A stretch of DNA of 64,000 bases from contig JAKTNV010000197.1 in the NCBI GenBank assembly GCA_022747635.1, positions 124,001 through 188,000 on the forward strand, given 5' to 3'. Shown piece after piece: positions 11,930-23,400 of the stretch; position 1 is the stretch's first letter, and the number at the start of each line of letters is the position of its first letter. The stretch is from Hetaerina americana (Eukaryota; Arthropoda; Insecta; Odonata; Calopterygidae). The notes under the pieces were generated by a model. The model did no database searches and had not been told where the DNA came from. It saw only the letters and a program-made list of their open reading frames with translations. The translations under genes and the position numbers were made by a program.

Positions 11930-12719
11930 CCAGCCGCAGTCCCGGGATGAGAAATTTCGTGATTCAAGCGACTCGTTTAGTTGTTCCCCCGAGGGTTTTT
12001 TTGGAAGCCTGTTAGTTTTAATTGTAAATTTGTTTGACTCTTTTCATTTCCAAACGGCAGTTATTCAGAAAATTTTCGTATTCAAACTTATTTCTTGCAA
12101 ACAAAATTTTTCATCCGCAGTACCGGGATGAGAAATTTTGTGATTCTATTGTGGCGTTTAGTTTTAAACTCAGCGGTTTTTTTGAAGCTTAAAATTCATT
12201 GAATGAATATTTGGTCGCCTTTCTACCTTTCAAAGCACTCGCTATTATAAAAGTTTCGTTAATATACGTATTTTTTAAACATAATAATTTTCCTCCGCAG
12301 TCCCGGGATGAGTAATTTCGCGAATCAATTTTCGTGTAGGTTTTTCTTCCAAGTGCTTTTTAAAAGGCTCTTCATTCATCAAATGAAAATTTGTTCCTTT
12401 CTTTACCTTTCAAAACGGTCGTTTTTGAGAAAATGGTATCATTTATACGTATTTCTTGCAAGCATAACGTTTTCCAGCCGCAGTCCCAGGATGAGAAATT
12501 TCGTGATTCAAGCGACTCATTTAGTTGTTCCCCCGAGGGTTTTTCTAGGAAGCCTGTTAGTTTTTATTGTAAATTTGTGTTACTCTTTTCATTTCCAAAC
12601 GGCAGTTATTGGGAAAACTTTCGTATTCAAAAGTATTTCTATCAAACATCAAATTTTTCATCCGCAGTACCGGGATGAGAAATTTTGTGATTGAATTGTG
12701 GCGTTTAGTTTTTACCTCA
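11930..12719 (+). repeat. Left flank of the LINE, unoccupied paralogue
   Basis: Matches 13560-14349 with a spacing of 1630 bp (three trimers). It runs through the LINE target site without the element. Small differences include GATTCTATTG near 12146 and CTAGGAAG near 12546. Confidence 0.85.
12713..12719. other. Empty LINE target site
   Basis: TACCTCA, the 7-bp sequence that flanks each LINE copy on both sides, occurs here once with no insert. The sequence on both sides matches both flanks of the occupied site: left spacing 1630, right spacing 2314. The difference of 684 bp equals the element plus one target duplication. Confidence 0.88.
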
Positions 12720-13559
12720 GCGGTTTTTTAAATCTTAAAATTCATTGAATGAATATTTGGTTGCCTCCCTTCCTTTCAAAGCAGTCGCTGTTATAAAAGT
12801 TTCGTTAATATTCGTACTTTTTAAACATAATAATTTTCCTCCGAGGTCCCGGGATGAGAAATTTCGTAAATCAATTTTCGTGTAAGTTTTTCTTCCAAGT
12901 ATTTTTCTAAAAGCTTTTCATTCATCAAATGAAAATTTGTTCTTTCTTTACCATTCAAAACGGTCGTTTTTGAGAAAATGGTATCATTTATATGTATTTC
13001 TTGCAAGCATAACGTTTTCCAGCCGCAGTCCCAGGATGAAAAATTTCGTGATTCAAGCGACTCGTTTCGTTGTTCCCCCGAGGGTTTTTTTGAAAGCCTA
13101 TTAGTTTTAACTGTAAATTTGTGTGACTCTTTTCACTTCCAAACGGCAGTTATTGAGAAAATTTTCGTATTCATACGTATTTCTTGCAAACAAAATTTTT
13201 CATCCGCAGTACCGGGATGAGAAATTTTGTGATTCAATTGTGGCGTTTAGTTTTTTCTCAGCGGTTTTTTAAAGTTTAAAATTCATTGAATGAATATTTT
13301 GTCGCCTCTCTTCCTTTAAAAGCAGTCGCTGTTATAAAAGTTTCGTTAATATACTTATTTTTTAAACATAATAATTTTCCTCCGCAGTCCCGGGATTAAA
13401 AATTTCGCGAATCAATTCTTGTCTAAATTTTTCTTCCAAGTGCTTTTTTAAAAGCTTTTCATTCATCAAATGAAACTTTGTTCTTTCTTTACCATTCAAA
13501 ACGGTCGTTTTTGAGATAATGGTATCATTTATACGTATTTTTTGCAAGCATTAAGTTTT

Positions 13560-14349
13560 CCAGCCGCAGTCCCGGGATGAGAAATTTCGTGATTCAAGCG
13601 ACTCGTTTAGTTGTTCCCCCGAGGGTTTTTTTGGAAGCCTGTTAGTTTTAATTGTAAATTTGTTTGACTCTTTTCATTTCCAAACGGCAGTTATTCAGAA
13701 AATTTTCGTATTCAAACTTATTTCTTGCAAACAAAATTTTTCATCCGCAGTACCGGGATGAGAAATTTTGTGATTCAATTGTGGCGTTTAGTTTTAAACT
13801 CAGCGGTTTTTTTGAAGCTTAAAATTCATTGAATGAATATTTGGTCGCCTTTCTTCCTTTCAAAGCACTCGCTATTATAAAAGTTTCGTTAATATACGTA
13901 TTTTTTAAACATAATAATTTTCCTCCGCAGTCCCGGGATGAGTAATTTCGCGAATCAATTTTCGTGTAGGTTTTTCTTCCAAGTGCTTTTTAAAAGGCTC
14001 TTCATTCATCAAATGAAAATTTGTTCCTTTCTTTACCTTTCAAAACGGTCGTTTTTGAGAAAATGGTATCATTTATACGTATTTCTTGCAAGCATAACGT
14101 TTTCCAGCCGCAGTCCCAGGATGAGAAATTTCGTGATTCAAGCGACTCATTTAGTTGTTCCCCCGAGGGTTTTTCTTGGAAGCCTGTTAGTTTTTATTGT
14201 AAATTTGTGTTACTCTTTTCATTTCCAAACGGCAGTTATTGGGAAAACTTTCGTATTCAAAAGTATTTCTATCAAACATCAAATTTTTCATCCGCAGTAC
14301 CGGGATGAGAAATTTTGTGATTGAATTGTGGCGTTTAGTTTTTACCTCA
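13560..14349 (+). repeat. Left flank of LINE copy 1
   Basis: Three-trimer-displaced copy of 11930-12719, ending in TACCTCA at the insertion point. The same flank recurs in front of LINE copies 2, 3 and 4. Confidence 0.85.
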
Positions 14350-14372
14350 TCTACATCTACATCTACATAATA

Positions 14373-14405
14373 CCCCGCAAGCCGCCGCAAGGGCGTGTGG
14401 CGGGG
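14373..14405 (-). other. LINE 3' hairpin and hexamer tail, copy 1
   Basis: CCCCGC at 14373-14378 pairs with GCGGGG at 14400-14405. An inner CGCC/GGCG pairing closes a small loop. The tail lies just outside, at 14350-14368, as three TCTACA units on the plus strand. A 3' hairpin next to a short tandem tail is the usual recognition signal for LINE reverse transcriptases of the stringent type. From memory, similar CCGCAAGCC...GTGTGGCGG hairpins with CTACAT tails are common in arthropod DNA; I could not check this. Confidence 0.7.
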
Positions 14406-14866
14406 GGTGTTAGGTCACCAACCGTAAAAAAGAAAAATACCACATGCAAAAAAACAACACGGAAAATTACACCCACAGCAGCGCACACACTCATGCAAAA
14501 CTCCCTCCATCCAATACTCATGCAAACACATATACCGCAAAACAACTAAAAAACTGCACCTCATGATGCAGCACGAAAGCCATCCAACAACACGCAAGCC
14601 AGGACAAAACAAGCAAGAAATTGAAACACCACATGAAAATGCACCACGAAACACTCTATCCCCAAGAGTCTGTAAAAGGCAGGAAATGCGACCCAACGTT
14701 GCAGGTAGCAGGAATTTCCCCCCGCGAGGAGGGACGAGGGATTGAAAGGGAAACTTAAAAACAGATGAACAGAACACGAATGAGGTCATTCGGGAAGAAT
14801 GTGTTAATATAACAAAACACATAAGGTTAGTGGAAGAGCATGCATTTAAATACAACTAATTATTTT

Positions 14867-15025
14867 TTAGACGCTGAGGGTGGCAAGTGGAATTTTGCTA
14901 TCTATAACCCTGCAGTTGCTATCCCGTATTGTCCGTGGGAAGAAGGAGTCCTTGAGTCGGCTAGTTCTGGCATCTATTTCCCGAATTTTATATGCATGAT
15001 CCAAGCGACCAATGTATGTAGTAAA
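14867..15025 (-). pseudogene. Reverse transcriptase C-terminal remnant (LINE ORF2 end), copy 1
   Basis: The minus strand reads 52 codons in one frame and then TAA at 14869-14867. About residues 19-37 hold DARTSRLKDSFFPRTIRDSN. The core SFFPRTIRDxN is a well-known motif near the C-terminus of many LINE reverse transcriptases, where the usual form is RDWN; tryptophan is replaced by serine here. The catalytic palm (the YxDD region) and the endonuclease are absent because the copy is truncated upstream. The frame starts at the insertion boundary with no start codon, so it cannot be expressed as an enzyme. The tail after the motif (about 16 residues) is short. Confidence 0.85.
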
Positions 15026-15286
15026 ATACCTCAGCGGTTTTTTAAATCTTAAAATTCATTGAATGAATATTTGGTTGCCTCCCTTCCTTTCAAAGCAGTC
15101 GCTGTTATAAAAGTTTCGTTAATATTCGTACTTTTTAAACATAATAATTTTCCTCCGAGGTCCCGGGATGAGAAATTTCGTAAATCAATTTTCGTGTAAG
15201 TTTTTCTTCCAAGTATTTTTCTAAAAGCTTTTCATTCATCAAATGAAAATTTGTTCTTTCTTTACCATTCAAAACGGTCGTTTTTG

Positions 15287-16369
15287 AGAAAATGGTATCA
15301 TTTATATGTATTTCTTGCAAGCATAACGTTTTCCAGCCGCAGTCCCAGGATGAAAAATTTCGTGATTCAAGCGACTCGTTTCGTTGTTCCCCCGAGGGTT
15401 TTTTTGAAAGCCTATTAGTTTTAACTGTAAATTTGTGTGACTCTTTTCACTTCCAAACGGCAGTTATTGAGAAAATTTTCGTATTCATACGTATTTCTTG
15501 CAAACAAAATTTTTCATCCGCAGTACCGGGATGAGAAATTTTGTGATTTAATTGTGGCGTTTAGTTTTTTCTCAGCGGTTTTTTAAAGTTTAAAATTCAT
15601 TGAATGAATATTTTGTCGCCTCTCTTCCTTTAAAAGCAGTCGCTGTTATAAAAGTTTCGTTAATATACTTATTTTTTAAACATAATAATTTTCCTCCGCA
15701 GTCCCGGGATTAAAAATTTCGCGAATCAATTCTTGTCTAAATTTTTCTTCCAAGTTCTTTTTTAAAAGCTTTTCATTCATCAAATGAAAATTTGTTCTTT
15801 CTTTACCATTCAAAACGGTCGTTTTTGAGATAATGGTATCATTTATACGTATTTTTTGCAAGCATTAAGTTTTCCAGCCGCAGTCCCGGGATGAGAAATT
15901 TCGTGATTCAAGCGACTCGTTTAGTTGTTCCCCCGAGGGTTTTTTAAAAAGACTGTTAGTTTTAATTGTAAATTTGTGTGACTCTTTTCATTTCCAAACG
16001 GCAGTTATTGGGTAAATTTTCGTATTCATACGTTTTTCATGCAAACAAAATTTTTCATCCGCTGTACCGGGATGAGAAATTTTGTGATTCAATTGTGGCG
16101 TTTAGTTTTTACCTCAGCGGTTTTTTAAAGCTTAAAATTCATTGAATGAATATTTTGTCGCCTCCCTTCCTTTAAAGGCAGTCGCTGTTATAAAAGTTTC
16201 GTTAATATACTTATTTTTTAAACATAATAATTTTCCTCCGTAGTCCCGGGATGAAAAATTTCGCGAATCAATTCTTGTCTAAATTTTTCTTCCAAGTGCT
16301 TTTTTAAAAGCTTTTCATTCATCAAATGAAAATTTGTTCTTTCTTTACCATTCAAAACGGTCGTTTTTC
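15287..16369 (+). repeat. Two-trimer (1083 bp) tandem duplication, first copy
   Basis: Near-identical to 16370-17452. The copies are bounded by a G/C difference in TTTTTGAGAAA versus TTTTTCAGAAA at 15286 and 16369. The same doubled block follows the LINE in M2 (32239-34404) and in M3 (45000-47165), so it predates the macro-unit copies. Confidence 0.85.
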
Positions 16370-17452
16370 AGAAAATGGTATCATTTATATGTATTTCTTG
16401 CAAGCATAACGTTTTCCAGCCGCAGTCCCAGGATGAAAAATTTCGTGATTCAAGCGACTCGTTTCGTTGTTCCCCCGAGGGTTTTTTTGAAAGCCTATTA
16501 GTTTTAACTGTAAATTTATGTGACTCTTTTCACTTCCAAACGGCAGTTATTGAGAAAATTTTCGTATTCATACGTATTTCTTGCAAACAAAATTTTTCAT
16601 CCGCAGTACCGGGATGAGAAATTTTGTGATTTAATTGTGGCGTTTAGTTTTTTCTCAGCGGTTTTTTAAAGTTTAAAATTCATTGAATGAATATTTTGTC
16701 GCCTCTCTTCCTTTAAAAGCAGTCGCTGTTATAAAAGTTTCGTTAATATACTTATTTTTTAAACATAATAATTTTCCTCCGCAGTCCCGGGATTAAAAAT
16801 TTCGCGAATCAATTCTTGTCTAAATTTTTCTTCCAAGTTCTTTTTTAAAAGCTTTTCATTCATCAAATGAAAATTTGTTCTTTCTTTACCATTCAAAACG
16901 GTCGTTTTTGAGATAATGGTATCATTTATACGTATTTTTTGCAAGCATTAAGTTTTCCAGCCGCAGTCCCGGGATGAGAAATTTCGTGATTCAAGCGACT
17001 CGTTTAGTTGTTCCCCCGAGGGTTTTTTAAAAAGACTGTTAGTTTTAATTGTAAATTTGTGTGACTCTTTTCATTTCCAAACGGCAGTTATTGGGTAAAT
17101 TTTCGTATTCATACGTTTTTCATGCAAACAAAATTTTTCATCCGCTGTACCGGGATGAGAAATTTTGTGATTCAATTGTGGCGTTTAGTTTTTACCTCAG
17201 CGGTTTTTTAAAGCTTAAAATTCATTGAATGAATATTTTGTCGCCTCCCTTCCTTTAAAGGCAGTCGCTGTTATAAAAGTTTCGTTAATATACTTATTTT
17301 TTAAACATAATAATTTTCCTCCGTAGTCCCGGGATGAAAAATTTCGCGAATCAATTCTTGTCTAAATTTTTCTTCCAAGTGCTTTTTTAAAAGCTTTTCA
17401 TTCATCAAATGAAAATTTGTTCTTTCTTTACCATTCAAAACGGTCGTTTTTC
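16370..17452 (+). repeat. Two-trimer (1083 bp) tandem duplication, second copy
   Basis: Second copy of 15287-16369. One visible difference is AATTTATGTG near 16516, where the first copy and the M2 equivalent have AATTTGTGTG. That makes it a private change of this copy. Confidence 0.85.
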
Positions 17453-20400
17453 AGAAAATGGTATCATTTATACGTATTTTTTGCAAGCATTAAGTTTTCC
17501 AGCCGCAGTCCCGGGATGAGAAATTTCGTGATTCAAGCGACTCGTTTAGTTGTTCCCCCGAGGGTTTTTTAAAAAGACTGTTAGTTTTAATTGTAAATTT
17601 GTGTGACTCTTTTCATTTCCAAACGGCAGTTATTGAGTAAATTTTCGTATTCATACGTTTTTCTTGCAAACAAAATTTTTCATCCGCTGTACCGGGATGA
17701 GAAATTTTGTGATTCAATTGTGGCGTTTAGTTTTTAACTCAGCGGTTTTTTAAAGCTTAAAATTCATTGAATGAATATTTTTTCGCCTCCCTTCCTTTAA
17801 AGGCAGTCGCTGTTATAAAAGTTTCGTTAATATACTTATTTTTTAAACATTATAATTTTCCTCCGTAGTCCCGGGATGAAAAATTTCGCGAATCAATTCT
17901 TGTCTAAATTTTTCTTCCAAGTGCTTTTTTAAAAGCTTTTCATTCATCAAATGAAAATTTGTTCTTTCTTTACCATTCAAAACGGTCGTTTTTGAGAAAA
18001 TGGTATCATTAAACGTATTTTTTGAAAGCATAAAGTTTTCCAGCCGAAGTCCCGGGATGAGAAATTTCGTGATTCAAGCGACTAGTTTTGTTGTTCCCCC
18101 GAGGGTTTTTTTAAAAAGACTGTTAGTTTTAATTGTAAATTTGTGTTACTCTTTTCATTTCCAAACGGCAGTTATTGGGAAAACTTTCGTATTCAAAAGT
18201 ATTTTTATCAAACATAAAATTTTTCATCCGCAGTACCGGGATGAGAAATTTTGTGATTGAAATGTGGCGTTTAGTTTTAACCTCAGCGGTTTTTTGAAGC
18301 TTAAAATTCATTGAATGAATATTTGGTCGCCTTTCTTCCTTTCAAAGCACTCGCTATTATAAAAGTTTCGTTAATATACGTATTTTTTAAACATAATAAT
18401 TTTACTCCGCAGTCCCGGGATGAAAAATTTCGCGAATCAATTCTCGTCTAAATTTTTCTTCCAAGTGCTTTTTTAAAGGCTCTTCATTCATCAAATGAAA
18501 ATTTGTTCCTTTCTTTACCTTTCAAAACGGTCGTTTTTGAGAAAATGGTATCATTTATACGTATTTCTTGCAAGCATAACGTTTTCCAGCCGCAGTCCCG
18601 GGATGAGAAATTTCGTGATTCAAGCGACTCGTTTAGTTGTTCCCCCGAGGGTTTTTTTGGAAGCCTGTTAGTTTTAATTGTAAATTTGTTTGACTCTTTT
18701 CATTTCCAAACGGCAGTTATTCAGAAAATTTTCGTATTCAAACTTATTTCTTGCAAACAAAATTTTTCATCCGCAGTACCGGGATGAGAAATTTTGTGAT
18801 TCAATTGTGGCGTTTAGTTTTAAACTCAGCGGTTTTTTTGAAGCTTAAAATTCATTGAATGAATATTTGGTCGCCTTTCTTCCTTTCAAAGCACTCGCTA
18901 TTATAAAAGTTTCGTTAATATACGTATTTTTTAAACATAATAATTTTCCTCCGCAGTCCCGGGATGAGTAATTTCGCGAATCAATTTTCGTGTAGGTTTT
19001 TCTTCCAAGTGCTTTTTAAAAGGCTCTTCATTCATCAAATGAAAATTTGTTCCTTTCTTTACCTTTCAAAACGGTCGTTTTTGAGAAAATGGTATCATTT
19101 ATACGTATTTCTTGCAAGCATAACGTTTTCCAGCCGCAGTCCCAGGATGAGAAATTTCGTGATTCAAGCGACTCATTTAGTTGTTCCCCCGAGGGTTTTT
19201 CTTGGAAGCCTGTTAGTTTTTATTGTAAATTTGTGTTACTCTTTTCATTTCCAAATGGCAGTTATTGGGAAAACTTTCGTATTCAAAAGTATTTCTATCA
19301 AACATCAAATTTTTCATCCGCAGTACCGGGATGAGAAATTTTGTGATTGAATTGTGGCGTTTAGTTTTTACCTCAGCGGTTTTTAAAGCTTAAAATTCAT
19401 TTAATGAATATTTTGTCGCCTCTCTTCCTTCAAAGGCAGTCGCTGTTATAAAAGTTTCGTTAATATTCTTATTTTTTTAACATAATAATTTTCCTCCGCA
19501 GTCCCGGGATGAGAAATTTCGCGAATCAATTCTTGTCTAAATTTTTCTTCCAAGTGCTTTTTTAAAAGATTTTCATTCATCAAATGAAAATTTGTTTTTT
19601 CTTTATCATTCAAAACGGTGGTTTTTGAGAAAATGGTATCATTTATACGTATTTCTTGCAAGCATAACGTTTTCCAGCCGCAGTCCCGGGATGAGAAATT
19701 TCGTGATTCAAGCGACTCGTTTAGTTGTTCCCCCGAGGGTTTTTTTGAAAGCCTATTAGTTTTAACTGTAAATTTTTGTGACTCTTTTCACTTCCAAACG
19801 GCAGTTATTGAGAAAATTTTCGTATTCATACGTATTTCTTGTAAACAAAATTTTCATCCGCAGTACCGGGATGAGAAATTTTGTGATTCAATTGTGGCGT
19901 TTAGTTTTTACCTCAGCGGTTTTTTAAAGCTTAAAATTCATTGAATGAATATTTGGTCGCCTCTCTTCCTTTAAGGGCAGTCGCTGATATGAAAGTTTCG
20001 TTTATATACTTATTTTTTAAACATAATAATTTTACTCCGCAGTCTCGGGATGAAAAATATCGCGAATCAATTTTCGTGTTTTTCTTCCAAGTGCTTTTTT
20101 AAAAGCTTTTCATTCATCAAATGAAAATTTGGTCTTTCTTTACCATTCAAAACGCACGTTTTTGAGAAAATGGTATCATTTATACGTATTTTTTGAAAGC
20201 ATAAAGTTTTCCAGCCGCAGTCCCAGGATGAGAAATTTCGTGATTCAAGCGACTCGTTTTGTTGTTCCCCCGAGGGTTTTTTAAAAAGACTGTTAGTTTT
20301 ATTTGTAAATTTGTGTTACTTCTTTCATTTCCAAACGGCAGTTATTGGGAAAACTTTCGTATTCAAAAGTATTTCTATCAAACGTAAAATTTTTCATTCG

Positions 20401-23400
20401 CAGTACCGGGATGAGAAATTTTGTGATTGAATTGTGGCGTTTAGTTTTAAACTCAGCGGTTTTTTTAAGCTTAAAATTCATTGAATGAATATTTGGTCGC
20501 CTTTCTTCCTTTCTAAGCACTCGCTATTATAAAAGTTTCGTTAATATACGTATTTTTTAAACATAATAATTTTCCTCCGCAGTCCCGGGATGAGTAATTT
20601 CGCGAATCAATTTTCGTGTAGGTTTTTCTTCCAAGTGCTTTTTAAAAGGCTCTTCATTCATCAAATGAAAATTTGTTCCTTTCTTTACCTTTCAAAACGG
20701 TCGTTTTTGAGAAAATGGTATCATTTATACGTATTTCTAGCAAGCATAACGTTTTCCAGCCGCAGTCCCGGGATGAGAAATTTCGTGATTCAAGCGACTC
20801 GTTTCGTTGTTCCCCCGAGGGTTTTTTAAAAAGACTGTTAGTTTTAATTGTAAATTTGTGTGACTCTTTTCATTTCCAAACGGCAGTTATTGGGAAAATT
20901 TTCGTATTCATACGTTTTTCTTGCAAACAAAATTTTTCATCCGCAGTACCGGGATGAGAAATTTTGTGATTGAATTGTGGCGTTTAGTTTTTACCTCAGC
21001 GGTTTTTTAAATCTTAAAATTAATTGAATGAATATTTGGTTGCCTCCCTTCCTTTCAAAGCAGTCGCTGTTATAAAAGTTTCGTTAATATACTTATTTTT
21101 TAAACATAATAATTTTCCTCCGAGGTCCCGGGATGAGAAATTTCGTGAATCAATTTTCGTGTAAGTTTTTCTTCCAAGTATTTTTCTAAAAGCTTTTCAT
21201 TCATCAAATGAAAATTTGTTCTTTCTTTACCATTCAAAACGGTCGTTTTTGAGAAAATGGTATCATTTATACGTATTTCTTGCAAGCATAAGGTTTTCCA
21301 GCCGCAGTCCCGGGATGAAAAATTTCGTGATTCAAGCGACTCGTTTCGTTGTACCCCCGAGGGTTTTTTTGAAAGCCTATTAGTTTTAACTGTAAATTTG
21401 TGTGACTCTTTTCACTTCCAAACGGCAGTTATTGAGAAAATTTTCGTATTCATACGTATTTCTTGCAAACAAAATTTTTCATCCGCAGTACCGGGATGAG
21501 AAATTTTGTGATTCAATTGTGGCGTTTAGTTTTTACCTCAGCGGTTTTTTAAAGTTTAAAATTCATTGAATGAATATTTTGTCGCCTCTCTTCCTTTAAA
21601 GGCAGTCGCTGTTATAAAAATTTCGTTAATATACTTATTTTTTAAACATAATAATTTTCCTCCGCAGTCCCGGGATTAAAAATTTCGCGAATCAATTCTT
21701 GTCTAAATTTTTCTTCCAAGTGCTTTTTTAAAAGCTTTTCATTCATCAAATGAAAATTTGTTCTTTCTTTACCATTCAAAACGGTCGTTTTTGAGATAAT
21801 GGTATCATTTATACGTATTTTTTGCAAGCATTAAGTTTTCCAGCCGCAGTCCCGGGATGAGAAATTTCGTGATTCAAGCGACTCGTTTAGTTGTTCCCCC
21901 GAGGGTTTTTTAAAAAGACTGTTAGTTTTAATTGTAAATTTGTGTGACTCTTTTCATTTCCAAACGGCAGTTATTGGGTAAATTTTCGTATTCCAACGTT
22001 TTTCTTGCAAACAAAATTTTTCATCCGCTGTACCGGGATGAGAAATTTTGTGATTCAATTGTGGCGTTCAGTTTTTACCTCAGCGGTTTTTTAAAGCTTA
22101 AAATTCATTGAATGAATATTTTGTCGCCTCTCTTCCTTTAAAGGCAGTCGCTGTTATAAAAGTTTCGTTAATATACTTATTTTTTAAACATAATAATTTT
22201 CCTCCGCAGTCCCGGGATGAAAAATTTCGCGAATCAATTCTTGTCTAAATTTTTCTTCCAAGTGCTTTTTTAAAAGCTTTTCATTCATCAAATGAAAATT
22301 TGTTCTTTCTTTACCATTCAAAACGGTCGTTTTTCAGAAAATGGTATCATTAAACGTATTTTTTGAAAGCATAAAGTTTTCCAGCCGCAGTCCCGGGATG
22401 AAAAATTTCGTGATTCAAGCGACTCGTTTTGTTGTTCCCCCGAGGGTTTTTTAAAAAGACTGTTAGTTTTAATTGTAAATTTGTGTTACTCTTTTCATTT
22501 CCAAACGGCAGTTATTGGGAAAACTTTCGTATTCAAAGGTATTTCTTGCAAACATAAAATTTTTCATCCGCAGTACCGGGATGAGAAATTTTGTGATTGA
22601 ATTGTGGCGTTTAGTTTTTACCTCAGCGGTTTTTTAAATTTTAAAATTCATTGAATGAATATTTGGTTGCCTCCATTCCTTTCAAAGCAGTCGCTGTTAT
22701 AAAAGTTTCGTTAATATACGTACTTTTTAAACATAATTATTTTCCTCCGCAGTCCCGGGATGAGAAATTTCGTGAATCAATTTTCGTGTAAGTTTTTCTT
22801 CCAAGTATTTTTCTAAAAGCTTTTCATTCATCAAATGAAAATTTGTTCTTTCTTTACCATTCCAAAGGGTCGTTTTTGAGAAAATGGTATCATTTATGCG
22901 TATTTCTTGCAAGCATAACGTTTTCCAGCCGGTCCCGGGATGAGAAATTTCGTGATTCAAGCGACTCGTTTCGTTGTTCCCCCGAGGGTTTTTTTGAAAG
23001 CCTATTAGTTTTAACTGTAAATTTGTGTGACTCTTTTCACTTCCAAACGGCAGTTATTGAGAAAATTTTCGTATTCATACGTATTTCTTGCAAACAAAAT
23101 TTTCATCCGCAGTACCGGGATGAGAAATTTTGTGATTCAATTGTGGCGTTTAGTTTTTACCTCAGCGGTTTTTTAAAGCTTAAAATTCATTGAATGAATA
23201 TTTGGTCGCCTTTCTTCCTTTCAAAGCACTCGCTATTATAAAAGTTTCGTTTATATACTTATTTTTTAAACATAATAATTTTCCTCCGCAGTCCCGGGAT
23301 GAAATATTTCGCGAATCAATTCTTGTCTAAATTTTTCTTCCAAGTGCTTTTTTAAAAGCTTTTCATTCATCAAATGAAAATTTGTTCTTTCTTTACCATT

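Larger units (their letters stand above)
1..14349 (+). repeat. Satellite array, segment 1 (trimeric higher-order repeat)
   Basis: Uninterrupted head-to-tail trimers of monomers A, B and C. A monomers begin at 1, 546, 1087, 1633 and 2177, giving trimer lengths of 545, 541, 546 and 544 bp. The three monomer types always follow in the order A-B-C and never invert. Trimer subtypes differ mainly in the middle of each monomer. For A, the bases after CCCCCGAGGG read either TTTTTTAAAAAGACTG, TTTTTTTGGAAGCCTG or TTTTTTTGAAAGCCTATT. The segment ends inside a B monomer where the first LINE copy is inserted. Open frames of 60-128 codons recur in several frames and on both strands simply because the repeat has few stop codons; I do not read them as genes. 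Confidence 0.97.
14350..15027 (-). mobile_element. 5'-truncated LINE fragment, copy 1
   Basis: A 678-bp insert in a B monomer, flanked by TACCTCA at 14343-14349 and 15027-15033; the right boundary is uncertain by 1 bp. Read on the minus strand it starts inside a reverse-transcriptase frame, has a stop codon, then a 3' untranslated region of about 500 bp, a GC-rich hairpin, and three units of a TGTAGA-type hexamer tail. A 5' truncation, short target duplications and a microsatellite tail are the marks of target-primed reverse transcription. There is no poly(A) tail and there are no inverted termini. The base composition is clearly different from the satellite (C/A-rich on the plus strand). A 146-codon open frame at 14415-14855 falls in the untranslated region and shows nothing recognisable. 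The clade is uncertain; a CR1-, L2- or Jockey-like element would fit. Confidence 0.9.
546..17498 (+). repeat. Macro-unit M1 (about 16.95 kb)
   Basis: A third-tier repeat of about 30 trimers plus one LINE copy. Landmark variants at 3346, 4304, 5774, 9020, 10646 and 11187 recur exactly 16953 bp later. Beyond about 11.6 kb the spacing becomes 16952 because a single T is lost in M2 near 28590. Identity is near complete from about 2.3 kb to 17.4 kb and lower in the first 1.8 kb, where the better match is M3 (spacing 33905). Confidence 0.9.

Noticed and set aside
14415..14855. 146-codon minus-strand open frame inside the LINE
   Set aside because: It lies downstream of the reverse-transcriptase stop, in the 3' untranslated region. 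It is Cys/Phe-rich with no recognisable motif.
14350..15027. DNA transposon or tRNA-derived SINE
   Set aside because: There are no terminal inverted repeats. I see no A-box/B-box promoter pair at the 5' end. A reverse-transcriptase C-terminal motif and a truncated 5' end fit a LINE better.
14840..15052. 70-codon plus-strand frame across the LINE right end
   Set aside because: It is antisense to the reverse-transcriptase remnant and runs across the insertion boundary into satellite, so it is an accident of the junction.
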